DNA from: Mycobacterium paraense | Lineage (GTDB): Bacteria; Actinomycetota; Actinomycetes; Mycobacteriales; Mycobacteriaceae | Assembly: GCF_002101815.1 (NCBI RefSeq) | Contig: NZ_LQPM01000008.1 | Location: 62,001 to 126,000, forward strand | DNA length: 64,000 nucleotides | Direction: 5' to 3' | Shown: positions 1 through 8,393 of the stretch, piece by piece | How the letters are laid out: each line of letters opens with the position of its first letter | Position numbering within the stretch: the first letter of the stretch is position 1 | Made by a program: the position numbers and the translations under genes | Notes under the pieces: model-generated | What the model saw: the letters and a program-made list of their open reading frames with translations, nothing else | Database searches by the model: none | What the model was told of the DNA's origin: nothing

Positions 1-765
1 ACCCTCGAGCTGACGATCGGCCACCACGACGGCGGGCTGGTGTCGAGCTACCTCTACGAGCGGGCCCACCGCGGCATGGTGGTCGGCCTGGCCGGCGTCG
101 GCGGCGACTTCGTGTTGCCCGCGGTGCGGCCGCGCCGGATCCTGCTCGTCTCCGGCGGCAGCGGCATCACGCCGGTCATGGCGATGCTGCGCACGCTGAT
201 CGCCGAGCGCCACGACGGCGAGGTCGCCTTCGTGCACTACGCCCGCACGCCCGCGGAGGCGTGCTACCGCGACGAACTGGCCGCCCACCGCGATCGGTCC
301 GGCGTCCGCGTTCTGCACGGGTACACCCGCTCCGGCGCCGGGGACCTGGTCGGCCGCTTCTCACCGGAGCACCTGGCCGCCGCCCTGCCCAACCCCGACG
401 CGGTGTTCGTCTGCGGGCCAACGGCTTTGGTCGAGGCGGTGCGCGAGCACTGCGACAACGTGTACACCGAGAGCTTCGTGCCGCCGGCCTTCGACGCTCC
501 GGCCGACCCGTCGGGCGGCCGAATCGCCTTCGCGGACAGCGGGATCGACGTCGTCGACGACGGCCGGTCGCTGCTGGAGCAGGCCGAATCGGCCGGCCTG
601 ACGCCCCAGAACGGATGCCGGATGGGCATCTGCCACACCTGCACCCGGCGCAAAACCGCCGGAACCGTGCGCAACCTGGTCACCGGCGCGGTGTCCACCC
701 AACCCGACGAGGACGTGCAGATCTGCGTGTCCGTCCCGGTCGGAGACGTCGATCTAGCCCTCTGA
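1..765 (+). CDS. Ferredoxin-reductase-type electron transfer protein (5' truncated by window)
   Basis: The reading frame is open from base 1, so the N-terminus, probably with the FAD-binding part, lies outside the window. An NAD(P)-binding segment reads ILLVSGGSGITPVMAML (about 139-190). The C-terminal part is a plant-type [2Fe-2S] ferredoxin domain with Cys codons at 616, 631, 640 and 724, spaced C-X4-C-X2-C-X27-C. Such proteins pass electrons from NADPH through FAD and the cluster to an oxygenase or desaturase. The desaturase gene starts 26 bases downstream, so it is the likely partner, as in the Rv3230c-Rv3229c (desA3) pair of M. tuberculosis. The cofactor domains are clear; the partner is inferred from context. 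Confidence 0.9.
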   Translation, partial: TLELTIGHHDGGLVSSYLYERAHRGMVVGLAGVGGDFVLPAVRPRRILLVSGGSGITPVMAMLRTLIAERHDGEVAFVHYARTPAEACYRDELAAHRDRSGVRVLHGYTRSGAGDLVGRFSPEHLAAALPNPDAVFVCGPTALVEAVREHCDNVYTESFVPPAFDAPADPSGGRIAFADSGIDVVDDGRSLLEQAESAGLTPQNGCRMGICHTCTRRKTAGTVRNLVTGAVSTQPDEDVQICVSVPVGDVDLAL

Positions 766-791
766 CTCTCACGATGGAGAGGAGAAATGCC

Positions 792-1898
792 ATGTCAGAC
801 ACCAAGATAACCCTGACCCCCGAGCAGGCCGAGGCGTTCGGCCGCGAACTCGACGCCATCAAGGAACGCGTGGTCGCGGACCTCGGCGAAAAGGATGCCG
901 ACTACATCCGCCGCGTCATCAAAGCTCAACGCGCGCTGGAAGTCGGCGGCCGGGCACTGCTGTTCCTGCCGCCCGCGTGGCCGCTGGGCACCGCGATGCT
1001 GGGCGTGTCCAAGATCCTGGACAACATGGAGATCGGCCACAACATCATGCACGGCCAGTACGACTGGATGCGTGACCCGGCGATCTCCGGCCGGTCCTTC
1101 GAGTGGGACACGGCCTGCCCCGCCGACCAATGGCGGCACTCGCACAACTACATGCACCACACGCACACCAACATCGTGGGGATGGACCGCGACATCGGCT
1201 ACGGCATCCTGCGGATGAGCGAGGACCAGCGCTGGCATCCTTACTACCTGGGCAACCCGGTGTACGCATTCCTGCTGATGGTGCTGTTCCAGTACGGCGT
1301 CGCCCTGCACGAGCTGGAGACCGAACGCATCCGCTCCGGCGAGATCCGGCTCGCCGACAAGCGCGAGGTGTTGCGCGAGATCTGGAAGAAGACGCGCCGG
1401 CAGACCCTCAAGGACTACGTCGCCTTCCCGCTGCTGGCCGGGCCGTTCGCCCCGTTCGTCTTCGCGGGCAATCTCTCGGCGAACCTGATGCGCAACGTGT
1501 GGTCGTACATGATCATCTTCTGCGGTCACTTCCCGGACGGCACCCAGGAGTTCACCGTCGAGGAGACCAAGGAGGAGTCCCGCGGCATGTGGTACTTCCG
1601 CCAGGTGCTCGGTTCGGCAAACCTGACCGGGGGCAAGCTGTTTCACCTGCTGTCCGGCAACCTCTCGCACCAGATCGAGCATCACCTGTTCCCGGACATG
1701 CCGGCCCGCCGGTATGCCGAGATCGCGCCCGAGGTGCAGGAGATCTGCCAGCGCTACGGCATCCCCTACAACCGGGGCCCGCTGCCGCGGCAGTTCGCCA
1801 CCGTCGTCCGCAAGATCGTCAAGCTGACCTTCCCGGACTCGTGGACGCGGAAGCCCAGCCCCGACCGGCCCGCCGATCGGGTCCCCGTCGCCGCATAA
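792..1898 (+). CDS. Membrane fatty-acyl-CoA desaturase, DesA3-like
   Basis: This 368-residue di-iron membrane desaturase carries the three diagnostic histidine boxes: HNIMH at residues 83-87, HNYMHH at 118-123 and HQIEHH at 293-298. Enzymes of this type put a double bond into long-chain acyl-CoA at the cytoplasmic membrane using O2 and electrons from a reductase, here probably the preceding gene. The ATG at 792 follows GGAGAGGAGA; an in-frame ATG at 774 lacks a good ribosome site. It resembles M. tuberculosis DesA3 throughout but is about 60 residues shorter at the C-terminus, so it is probably a paralogue. Double-bond position and substrate are not known from sequence. Confidence 0.9.
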   Translation: MSDTKITLTPEQAEAFGRELDAIKERVVADLGEKDADYIRRVIKAQRALEVGGRALLFLPPAWPLGTAMLGVSKILDNMEIGHNIMHGQYDWMRDPAISGRSFEWDTACPADQWRHSHNYMHHTHTNIVGMDRDIGYGILRMSEDQRWHPYYLGNPVYAFLLMVLFQYGVALHELETERIRSGEIRLADKREVLREIWKKTRRQTLKDYVAFPLLAGPFAPFVFAGNLSANLMRNVWSYMIIFCGHFPDGTQEFTVEETKEESRGMWYFRQVLGSANLTGGKLFHLLSGNLSHQIEHHLFPDMPARRYAEIAPEVQEICQRYGIPYNRGPLPRQFATVVRKIVKLTFPDSWTRKPSPDRPADRVPVAA

Positions 1899-1952
1899 CG
1901 TCTCTGTCCCGCTTCTCACCGGAGCATTGCCTCCGGCCCGTTCCGGGGGACA

Positions 1953-2477
1953 ATGAGGTGCGTGGAATGGACCGGTGCGCGCTACGCGGACACCCCCACG
2001 GTGGAGGCCTCGACGTGGATCGACGCCGACCCGGCGCGGGTCTGGGACCTGGTCTCCGACATCGAGCTGATGCCGACGTTCAGCAACGAGCTGAAGGCGG
2101 TGGAGTGGGTCGAGGGAGCGGACCGGCCCCGGCCCGGCGCCCGGTTCGTCGGGCACAACGAGCACGAGGCGTTCGGGCAGTGGAGCACCACCTCGCAGAT
2201 CGTGGCCTGTGATCCGCCGCGCGAATTCGCTTGGGCGGTAGGGGAAATCGAAAACCCGTCGGCGACCTGGCGATTTCGGCTGAAGCCCCGCGACGGCGGC
2301 ACCCTGCTGAGCTTCTGGATGCGGATGGGACCGGGGCGTTCGGGCCTTTCGGTGGCCATCGACTCGATGCCCGACAAGGAAGAAAAGATCGTGTTCGTGC
2401 GGATGCGCGAGTTTGAGGCCGCGATCACCAAGACGCTCGCCGCGCTCAAGAGGCTGGCCGAACGCGGAGTGCGTTGA
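1953..2477 (+). CDS. SRPBCC (polyketide cyclase/dehydrase-like) protein
   Basis: A 174-residue protein with the START/SRPBCC layout: a first strand around EASTWIDADPARVWDLVSDIELMP, a central sheet with AWAVGEIENPSATWRFRL, and a long C-terminal helix (MREFEAAITKTLAALKRLAERG). This fold makes a deep hydrophobic pocket for lipids or polyketides, but the sequence fixes no reaction. The stop overlaps the start of the next gene (TGATG), so the two are probably co-translated. The start at 1953 is the first ATG in frame after the desaturase. Confidence 0.8.
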   Translation: MRCVEWTGARYADTPTVEASTWIDADPARVWDLVSDIELMPTFSNELKAVEWVEGADRPRPGARFVGHNEHEAFGQWSTTSQIVACDPPREFAWAVGEIENPSATWRFRLKPRDGGTLLSFWMRMGPGRSGLSVAIDSMPDKEEKIVFVRMREFEAAITKTLAALKRLAERGVR

Positions 2478-3517
2478 TGCGCACGGCGACGACGGTCGAG
2501 TTTTCCGGCGCCGCAACCGAAGTCGTCACTCTCGCCGTCGAGGCGGAAAAGCTGGGACTCGACGTGTGCTGGGTGGCCGAGGCATGGGGTGCGGACGCGC
2601 CGTCGGCGCTGGGCTACCTCGCGGCGCGTACCGACCGGATGCTGCTCGGTTCCGGCATCCTGCAGGTCGGCACCCGGTCGCCCGTGCTGGTGGCCCAGAC
2701 CGCGATCACGTTGTCCAACCTCTCGAACGGCCGATTCCTGCTCGGGCTGGGTGCGTCGGGTCCGCAGGTGATCGAGGGCCTGCACGGCGTCTCGTTCAGC
2801 CGGCCGATGGCGCGCATCGCCGAGACCGTCGACGTCGTGCGGCAGGCGTTCGGCGGCGGCAAGATCTCCCACTCCGGGAAGGAGTTCCAGATCCCGCGGC
2901 CCGGTGGCGAGGCGGTGCCGATGCGGTTGTCGACCCGGGCCGAGCACCACATCCCGATCTACCTGGCGACGCTGTCACCGGCGATGCTGCGGCTGACCGG
3001 GCGGATCGCCGACGGCTGGCTGGGCACCAGCTTCGTGCCGGAGGGCGCCGGCGACGCCTACTTCGCGCACCTGGACGAGGGGCTGGCCGCCGCCGGACGC
3101 GGTCGCGCCGACATCGACATCTGCCAGGGCGCCGAGGTCGCCTTCGCGGCGGACGAAGACGAGCTGCGCGGCATGGTCGCGGGCCGCAAAAAGGAGCTCG
3201 CGTTCAGCCTCGGTGGCATGGGCTCGTCGAGCACGAACTTCTACAACCGGGCCTACAGCCGCCAGGGCTGGGCCGACGTGGCGGCCGAGGTCCGCGAACG
3301 CTGGCAGCGCGGCGACCGCGACGGCGCGGCCGGCCTGGTGACCGACGAGATGGTGCTGGCCACCACGCTGATCGGCACCGAGGCGATGGTGCGATCGCGG
3401 CTCGGCGTCTGGCGCGACGCCGGCGTCAACACCGTGCGGCTGTATCCCGCCGGTGACACGCTGGATGCCAAACTGAACACCCTGGGCCGCGCGATCGAGC
3501 TCGTCCGCGACGCCTAG
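2477..3517 (+). CDS. LLM-class F420-dependent oxidoreductase
   Basis: A 346-residue luciferase-like TIM-barrel protein. Family features include the early acidic/aromatic stretch VCWVAEAWGADAPSALGYLAARTDRMLLGSGILQV, LSNGRFLLGLGASGPQV, and the late RIADGWLGTSF. In mycobacteria most members of this group use cofactor F420 rather than FMN, for hydride transfer to an unknown substrate. The ATG at 2477 shares bases with the stop of the SRPBCC gene; an upstream TTG at 2474 is less likely. The stop codon interlocks with that of the convergent DUF1214 gene. The substrate is unknown. Confidence 0.85.
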   Translation: MRTATTVEFSGAATEVVTLAVEAEKLGLDVCWVAEAWGADAPSALGYLAARTDRMLLGSGILQVGTRSPVLVAQTAITLSNLSNGRFLLGLGASGPQVIEGLHGVSFSRPMARIAETVDVVRQAFGGGKISHSGKEFQIPRPGGEAVPMRLSTRAEHHIPIYLATLSPAMLRLTGRIADGWLGTSFVPEGAGDAYFAHLDEGLAAAGRGRADIDICQGAEVAFAADEDELRGMVAGRKKELAFSLGGMGSSSTNFYNRAYSRQGWADVAAEVRERWQRGDRDGAAGLVTDEMVLATTLIGTEAMVRSRLGVWRDAGVNTVRLYPAGDTLDAKLNTLGRAIELVRDA

Positions 3518-4617
3518 TGCGCCGCTGTCGGCGCCTCGGACAGCTTGACGATTTGCACGTCGGGGCGCTGCGGCACCGCATCGGCCAAAAACCAGCGGAA
3601 GGCGAGGTTGCCTCGCGGATAGCCCAGCGTGGTCAGCGAATTCGGGTGGGCCGTCAGCGTGTTCGCCAAGACGATGGTCACCGAGCCGTCGCTGTTGAGC
3701 GCGGCGCTGTGCCCGTTGACCGAGCACCGCGCATCCGACGCGCCGTAGGTCGCCATGAACTGGTTCCACACCACCATGTTCCAGAATCGGCACGCCGGCG
3801 GCCGGTGTGTGATCACCAGCGCCTCGTCGTCGTCGAGCACGAAGCTGCCGTAGGCGTAGCACGCGTCGCGCGCCGACCAGCCGAAGTTGGCGTCGGGCAC
3901 CTGATAAGGATCGGCGAATTCGTTGGCGGCGTGGGCGGTTTCGTGGCCGAGCGCGTGTTGGTCGTCGGCGCGCGTACCGACGGCCAGCGGGACGATGGCG
4001 AACATCGTGCGCAGCCAGGCGGCGGCTGCGCGCAAACTCGCGGCAGTCTCGGCGTCGCCGTGCCGAATCGGATCCGGCTCGTCGAGCGCCTCGATGTGCC
4101 AGACCACCGGGCGGCCGGTCAGCGGGTCGGCCTGATAGTCGCGAGTCATCAACACGGCCGCGTCGGGCGTCGGCGGGAATTCGAAGCTGAAGTTGCCGTC
4201 GGCGTCGACGTCGAGGTCACTGTCGCGGACGATCGACACGACCCGGTCCGACCAGGCGCCCGGCGACGGCTCGTTGTAGGCCGTGACCGAAAAGTACACG
4301 CTGTCACCGCGATTGCCACTGATGCGGTACCGCCGCTCCGGATCGACCGGGCACAGGTAGTAATAGGCGTCGGTGTTGTCGCCGCCCCAGCGGCGGTCCC
4401 GGCGAAACGGCGTGTTCACCGCGACGAACTGCGGCCGGCCGGGCTCGGGAAACAGGTAGGCGTCCAGGGCGACGCCCAGCGTGGTGGCGAGCATCCGGTA
4501 GCCGTCGGCGACGTGGCGGTCATCGGTCACCGCCCGGTCGCCCTCGAGGAAGCCGCGGTCGAGACCACCGAGGGTGGCCAGTAGCTCTTGCCACGCGGCC
4601 GTCGATTCGTGCGTCAT
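3514..4617 (-). CDS. DUF1214-domain protein
   Basis: A 367-residue protein rich in aromatic residues and turns, with stretches such as RYRISGNRGDSVYFSVTAYNE and RPPACRFWNMVVWNQFMATYG that are typical of DUF1214 proteins. No catalytic motif is visible and there is no signal peptide. The start codon overlaps the TetR stop by four bases (ATGA), so the two genes form one transcription unit, and this protein is probably controlled by, or functionally tied to, that repressor. The function of the family is not established. Confidence 0.75.
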   Translation of the reverse strand: MTHESTAAWQELLATLGGLDRGFLEGDRAVTDDRHVADGYRMLATTLGVALDAYLFPEPGRPQFVAVNTPFRRDRRWGGDNTDAYYYLCPVDPERRYRISGNRGDSVYFSVTAYNEPSPGAWSDRVVSIVRDSDLDVDADGNFSFEFPPTPDAAVLMTRDYQADPLTGRPVVWHIEALDEPDPIRHGDAETAASLRAAAAWLRTMFAIVPLAVGTRADDQHALGHETAHAANEFADPYQVPDANFGWSARDACYAYGSFVLDDDEALVITHRPPACRFWNMVVWNQFMATYGASDARCSVNGHSAALNSDGSVTIVLANTLTAHPNSLTTLGYPRGNLAFRWFLADAVPQRPDVQIVKLSEAPTAAH

Positions 4618-5189
4618 GCGCTGATTCCCTTCAGAAGCAAGGCGGTGGTGCGATCGACCCACGCGTCGTCGAGTTCGGCGACGCGCGTCAACAGGCCCAT
4701 CAGCGTGATGCCGGCAATGGCCTCGGTCAGCTCGGCGGCGGTCACGTCGGGCCGGACCTCGCCGCGGCCCGCGGCCCGCTCGAGCAGCTCGGCGAGGCCG
4801 CCGCCGATGATGCCGGCGAACCGCTCCAGCAGCGCCGAGTGCAGGCTCGGATCCGCGGCCATCTCACCGACCAGGCCCGGCAGGGCCGACCGGGCGGCCG
4901 GCGTCGTCAGGAAAGCCATTGAGCGGCGGACCATTTCGCGCAGGTCCTCGGGCAACGTTCCGGTGTCGGGCAGCTCGGTCGCCGCGCCGATCGGGAACAC
5001 CGCCTCGTGCACGAGGTGCGCCTTGCTCGGCCAGCGGCGGTAGATCGCGGGCTTGCTGGTGCCGGCCCGTTGGGCGATCGCGGAGACCAACAGCCCGGCA
5101 TAACCCGTCTCGGCGAGCAGTTCGACGGTCGCGCTCAGCACCGCGCCGTCGATGCGTGGGTCACGGGGCCGGCCAAAATCCACTACCAT
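4614..5189 (-). CDS. TetR/AcrR-family regulator
   Basis: A 191-residue repressor. The N-terminal helix-turn-helix lies around LLVSAIAQRAGTSKPAIYRRWPSKAHLV, and the remainder is the ligand-binding helical domain. The ATG at 5189 fits the normal length; a longer in-frame opening to 5360 would run into the divergent sulfotransferase gene. Only 28 bases separate its start from that gene, so one operator could control both. That spacer holds TTAC and GTAA half-sites ten bases apart (5190-5207), a weak candidate site. It is translationally coupled to the DUF1214 gene. Confidence 0.88.
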   Translation of the reverse strand: MVVDFGRPRDPRIDGAVLSATVELLAETGYAGLLVSAIAQRAGTSKPAIYRRWPSKAHLVHEAVFPIGAATELPDTGTLPEDLREMVRRSMAFLTTPAARSALPGLVGEMAADPSLHSALLERFAGIIGGGLAELLERAAGRGEVRPDVTAAELTEAIAGITLMGLLTRVAELDDAWVDRTTALLLKGISA

Positions 5190-5217
5190 TACGAAACCGA
5201 GAGTAACATAAGTCGCC

Positions 5218-6453
5218 GTGACCGACGCCGTTCGCCTTGACGACCTCGCCCAGCCCCGGTTCAGCCCCGAGGCGCAGCAGATTCTCGACATGATGGCCAC
5301 GCTGGCCCCGGACGCGCCGCTGGACTCCGACGCGCTGCATGCCCGGGCCGCCGCCGACACCGGCCTGGACGATTTCGGTCCGGCGGACTACCGCGAACGG
5401 CTCGACGTCTACCTCGCCGCGCTGCGCGACATCGACGGGTTGCACCCGGCAGGCGCGGTCAACTTCTACGCGCAGCTATTGCAGTTGCTCAAGAACCGGC
5501 TGTTGTTCACCGACCTGCTGAGCAGGCACCCCGACATCGACGACCTCGCGCTGGTGCCGCCGATCGTGATCGCCGGCCTGCCCCGCACCGGCACCACCCA
5601 CCTGCACAACCTGCTGGCGGCGGCGCCCACCTTCCGCACCATGCCGTACTGGGAAAGTGTCGAACCGTTTCCGCTGCCGGCCGAGGCGGGCGTCGAACCC
5701 GATCCGCGGCGGGTCCGGATGGATGTCGGGGTCGGCGTGATCAACACCGTGATGCCGCATTTCCCGCTCATGCACGAGATGACCACCGACCACGTCCACG
5801 AAGAAATCCAGTTGCTGGCCAACGACTTTTCGACGATGCTCTTCGAGACGCTGGCCGACGCGCCGCGCTGGCGCGACTATTACCAGGCCCACGACCAGAC
5901 GCCGCACTACGAATACCTCGCCCGGCAACTCAAGGCCATGCAGTTTCTGCGCGGCGGGCGACGCTGGCTGCTCAAGTCGCCCCAGCACCTCGAGCAGGTG
6001 CCGGTGTTGGACCGCGTCTTCCCCGGCAGCATCGTGGTGTTCACCCACCGCGACCCGGTCCCCGTGGCGCTGTCGATGATCGCGATGATCACCTACTCGG
6101 CGCGCATGCACCGCTCACCCGTTCCGGTGCCGCAGATCGCGCGGTACTGGGTCGACCGGCTCGACCAGATGCTGGCGGCACTCGTCCGCGACCGCGACAC
6201 GATCGGTCCGGACCGCTCGATCGACATTCGCTTCGACGATTTCATGGCCGACGAACTCGGCGTCGCCGAGCGGGTATACGCGCTGGCCGGCGAGCCGTTC
6301 ACCGAACCGGCGCGCGCGGCGGTCGCCGGCTACCTGTCGGGCCACCAGCGCGGCCGGCTGGGCAACGTCGAAACGTCGCCCGAGATGTTCGGGCTCATGG
6401 AGGACGAGCTGCGCTCGCGGTTCGCGCCCTACGTGGAACGGTTCCTGGCCTGA
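5218..6453 (+). CDS. PAPS-dependent sulfotransferase family protein
   Basis: A 411-residue protein with the 5'-phosphosulfate loop VIAGLPRTGTTHLHNLL at about residues 117-133 and a 3'-phosphate-binding region near FPGSIVVFTHRDPVPVALS. The family transfers sulfate from PAPS to hydroxyl groups of lipids or small molecules; mycobacteria hold many members of unknown acceptor. The start is GTG, opposite the TetR gene. A C-terminal region with RLGNVETSPEMFGL follows the catalytic part. The acceptor is unknown. Confidence 0.85.
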   Translation: MTDAVRLDDLAQPRFSPEAQQILDMMATLAPDAPLDSDALHARAAADTGLDDFGPADYRERLDVYLAALRDIDGLHPAGAVNFYAQLLQLLKNRLLFTDLLSRHPDIDDLALVPPIVIAGLPRTGTTHLHNLLAAAPTFRTMPYWESVEPFPLPAEAGVEPDPRRVRMDVGVGVINTVMPHFPLMHEMTTDHVHEEIQLLANDFSTMLFETLADAPRWRDYYQAHDQTPHYEYLARQLKAMQFLRGGRRWLLKSPQHLEQVPVLDRVFPGSIVVFTHRDPVPVALSMIAMITYSARMHRSPVPVPQIARYWVDRLDQMLAALVRDRDTIGPDRSIDIRFDDFMADELGVAERVYALAGEPFTEPARAAVAGYLSGHQRGRLGNVETSPEMFGLMEDELRSRFAPYVERFLA

Positions 6454-6486
6454 TCCGTTTTGCGGCATCGAGTACCTTCTCAACAC

Positions 6487-7377
6487 ATGGTCGCTATGCC
6501 CGCGCTGGACGGTGTCGAACACAGGTACATCGAGCTCGGGGACGGTGTCACCATCCACGTCGCGGACGCCGGTCCGGCCCATGGGCCCGCGGTGATGCTG
6601 GTGCACGGCTTTCCCCAGAACTGGTGGGAGTGGCACAAACTGATCGGCCCGCTCGCCGCCGACGGTTATCGCGTGCTGTGTCCCGACCTGCGCGGCGCGG
6701 GGTGGAGCTCGGCCCCGCCGTCCCGGTACCTCAAGGACGACATGGCCGACGACCTGGCCGCGGTCCTGGACCGGCTGGGCGTTGCGACCGTCAAACTGGC
6801 CGCCCACGACTGGGGCGGCCCGGTCGCGTTCACCATGATGCTGCGCCACCCGGAGAAGGTCACCGGATTTTTCGGGATGAACACCTCGGCGCCGTGGACC
6901 AATCCCAACCTCAAGCTGCTGCGCAACGTCTGGCGGTTCTGGTACCAGGTCCCGATCGCGCTGCCGGTGATCGGCCCGCGCGTGGTCGGCGATCCGAAGG
7001 CCCGGTTCTACCGGATGCTGGCCTCGTGGGTCGGCGGGGACTACCTGGTGCCCGAGGACGAGGTCCGCTTCTACATCGAGTGCATGCGCCAGCCCGGGCA
7101 CGCGTTGGCGGGCTCGCGGTGGTATCGCACCTTCCTGAGCACGGAGCTGTTCCGCTGGCTGCGCGGCGAATACAACGACGCGCGCGTCGACGTACCGGTC
7201 CGCTGGCTCAGCGGCACGAAGGATCCCGTGCTCACCGTGGACCTGCTGGACGGATACGCCGACCGCATCAGCGATTTCGAGGTCGAGATCGTCGAGGGCG
7301 CCGGGCACTGGATCGTCGAGGAGCGCCCCGAGCTGGTCCTCGACCGCCTGAAGGCCTTCCTGCGCGCCGAAAGTTAA
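6487..7377 (+). CDS. ephF: Epoxide hydrolase EphF (alpha/beta hydrolase)
   Basis: A 296-residue alpha/beta hydrolase with the epoxide-hydrolase oxyanion motif HGFPQNWW, nucleophile Asp108 in HDWGGP, and catalytic His274 in GAGHWIVEE. It would open epoxides with water through an ester intermediate on Asp108. Length and position match M. tuberculosis Rv0134 (ephF, about 300 residues). ATG codons lie at 6487 and 6496, and the first is used here. It converges on the molbindin gene with 22 bases between. Confidence 0.88.
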   Translation: MVAMPALDGVEHRYIELGDGVTIHVADAGPAHGPAVMLVHGFPQNWWEWHKLIGPLAADGYRVLCPDLRGAGWSSAPPSRYLKDDMADDLAAVLDRLGVATVKLAAHDWGGPVAFTMMLRHPEKVTGFFGMNTSAPWTNPNLKLLRNVWRFWYQVPIALPVIGPRVVGDPKARFYRMLASWVGGDYLVPEDEVRFYIECMRQPGHALAGSRWYRTFLSTELFRWLRGEYNDARVDVPVRWLSGTKDPVLTVDLLDGYADRISDFEVEIVEGAGHWIVEERPELVLDRLKAFLRAES

Positions 7378-7399
7378 AGCGCCGGGCCGACTTTGGTCG

Positions 7400-7612
7400 T
7401 CATTCGACGCCGATGGTGACCTCGGTGGACTTGATGAACACCGTCGCGGGCTGACCGACCGCCAGGCCGAGGTCGGTCGCCGCGTCCTTGGTGACCGACG
7501 ACGTGACGATCTGGTCGCCACCGTCGAGCTTGACCTTCACGATGGCCATCACGCTGCCGAGGTCGACCTCGGTGATGGTTCCCTTGAGCTGGTTTCGCGT
7601 CGACAGCCGCAT
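7400..7612 (-). CDS. Molbindin-like TOBE-domain protein
   Basis: A 70-residue protein starting MRLSTRNQLKGTITEVDLGSVMAIV and ending with KSTEVTIGVE, which is a complete single TOBE (Mop) domain. Stand-alone Mop proteins oligomerise and store molybdate or related oxyanions in the cytoplasm. No molybdate transporter lies nearby, so the local role is unclear. The next gene on this strand upstream is the TetR at 7651-8268, 38 bases away, so the two may share a transcript. Confidence 0.85.
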   Translation of the reverse strand: MRLSTRNQLKGTITEVDLGSVMAIVKVKLDGGDQIVTSSVTKDAATDLGLAVGQPATVFIKSTEVTIGVE

Positions 7613-7650
7613 CGCAATCCTCCAAGTCCGGTTGGGGGTTCGCGACGAGC

Positions 7651-8268
7651 CTAGCTTCGCGGGCCCAGCAGGGCTATGGACGCGTCGACCGCGGGTTCGA
7701 CGATTTCGCGGACGGGCCGGCCGTCTTCGACGGACAGCGCGGTCAGTTCCCGCAGGCCGCCCAGCAGGATCACGGCCAGCGGCGCGGTCAGCGGAGGCAG
7801 CTGCGCGCGGCGAAACCCCGGGCTGGCGCTGAGGTCGATCAGCAGGTTGGACAACAACTGCACGCCGCGCCGCTGGACCGGGCGGGCGACGTCGCCCAGC
7901 GACGGCAGCTCGCGAATCAGGCTCAAGGTGATGGCCGGGCGGGCCTCCATGTGTTCGACGTACGCCTCGACGGCCTGACGAATCTGTCGGTGCCAGTCCG
8001 CCTCGGGATCGACCGCGGCGGCGATGCTCTCGCCGAGCTTCTCGATGTCGTCGCGGAGCAACTCGAGGAAGCACTCCTCCTTGCTGGCGAACTGGTCGTA
8101 GAACGTGCGCTTTGACGTGCGGGCGTGGCGGACGACGTCGGCGACGGTGCTGGCGCGGTAACCACGCTCGCCGATCGAGGCGGCGAGACCGTCGAGCAGG
8201 CGAAGGCGAAAGGGATCCGATCCGGCCGGGGCGTCGGCGAGGACCGCAGTGTCGACCGTTGATGTCAC
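7651..8268 (-). CDS. TetR-family regulator divergent from cyp138 (Rv0135c equivalent)
   Basis: A 205-residue TetR regulator; the DNA-binding helices lie around YRASTVADVVRHARTSKRTFYDQFASKEECF. The GTG at 8268 is chosen because AAGGGGG sits nine bases upstream and the length then matches Rv0135c (about 201). A GTG at 8292 would add eight residues. Two matching inverted repeats lie in the 125-base gap to cyp138, so autoregulation and repression of cyp138 are likely. The ligand is unknown. Confidence 0.88.
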   Translation of the reverse strand: MTSTVDTAVLADAPAGSDPFRLRLLDGLAASIGERGYRASTVADVVRHARTSKRTFYDQFASKEECFLELLRDDIEKLGESIAAAVDPEADWHRQIRQAVEAYVEHMEARPAITLSLIRELPSLGDVARPVQRRGVQLLSNLLIDLSASPGFRRAQLPPLTAPLAVILLGGLRELTALSVEDGRPVREIVEPAVDASIALLGPRS

Positions 8269-8298
8269 AGGCGGCGCCCCCTTCGCGAACACGGCACC

Positions 8299-8327
8299 TT
8301 GTCAGGCTTGGTACCACAGAGTACCGT
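8299..8327 (+). promoter_or_regulatory. Probable cyp138 promoter (sigma-A type)
   Basis: TTGTCA at 8299-8304, a 17-base spacer and TACCGT at 8322-8327 make a good housekeeping promoter on the plus strand, about 70 bases upstream of the cyp138 start. The spacer and -10 box coincide with the first operator, which would give classical steric repression. Confidence 0.55.
8308..8327. promoter_or_regulatory. TetR operator 1 (TTGGTAC-N6-GTACCGT)
   Basis: A 20-base inverted repeat: TTGGTAC (8308-8314), six bases, GTACCGT (8321-8327). It has the same arms and spacer as the repeat at 8341. It overlaps the probable cyp138 promoter. Confidence 0.7.
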
Positions 8328-8340
8328 ATCGGGAAAGGAT

Positions 8341-8360
8341 TTGGTACACCGCGGTACCAA
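8341..8360. promoter_or_regulatory. TetR operator 2 (TTGGTAC-N6-GTACCAA)
   Basis: A perfect 7-bp inverted repeat with a six-base spacer: TTGGTAC (8341-8347) and GTACCAA (8354-8360). It starts exactly 33 bases after operator 1, about three helical turns, so two repressor dimers could bind the same face of the DNA. Confidence 0.75.
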
Positions 8361-8393
8361 CCCCGATGGGGAGAAATGGGGAGCATCACCGCC

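Noticed and set aside
5190..5217. TTAC/GTAA half-sites between the TetR and sulfotransferase genes
   Set aside because: Arms are only four bases, so this is not listed as an operator although the position is suitable.
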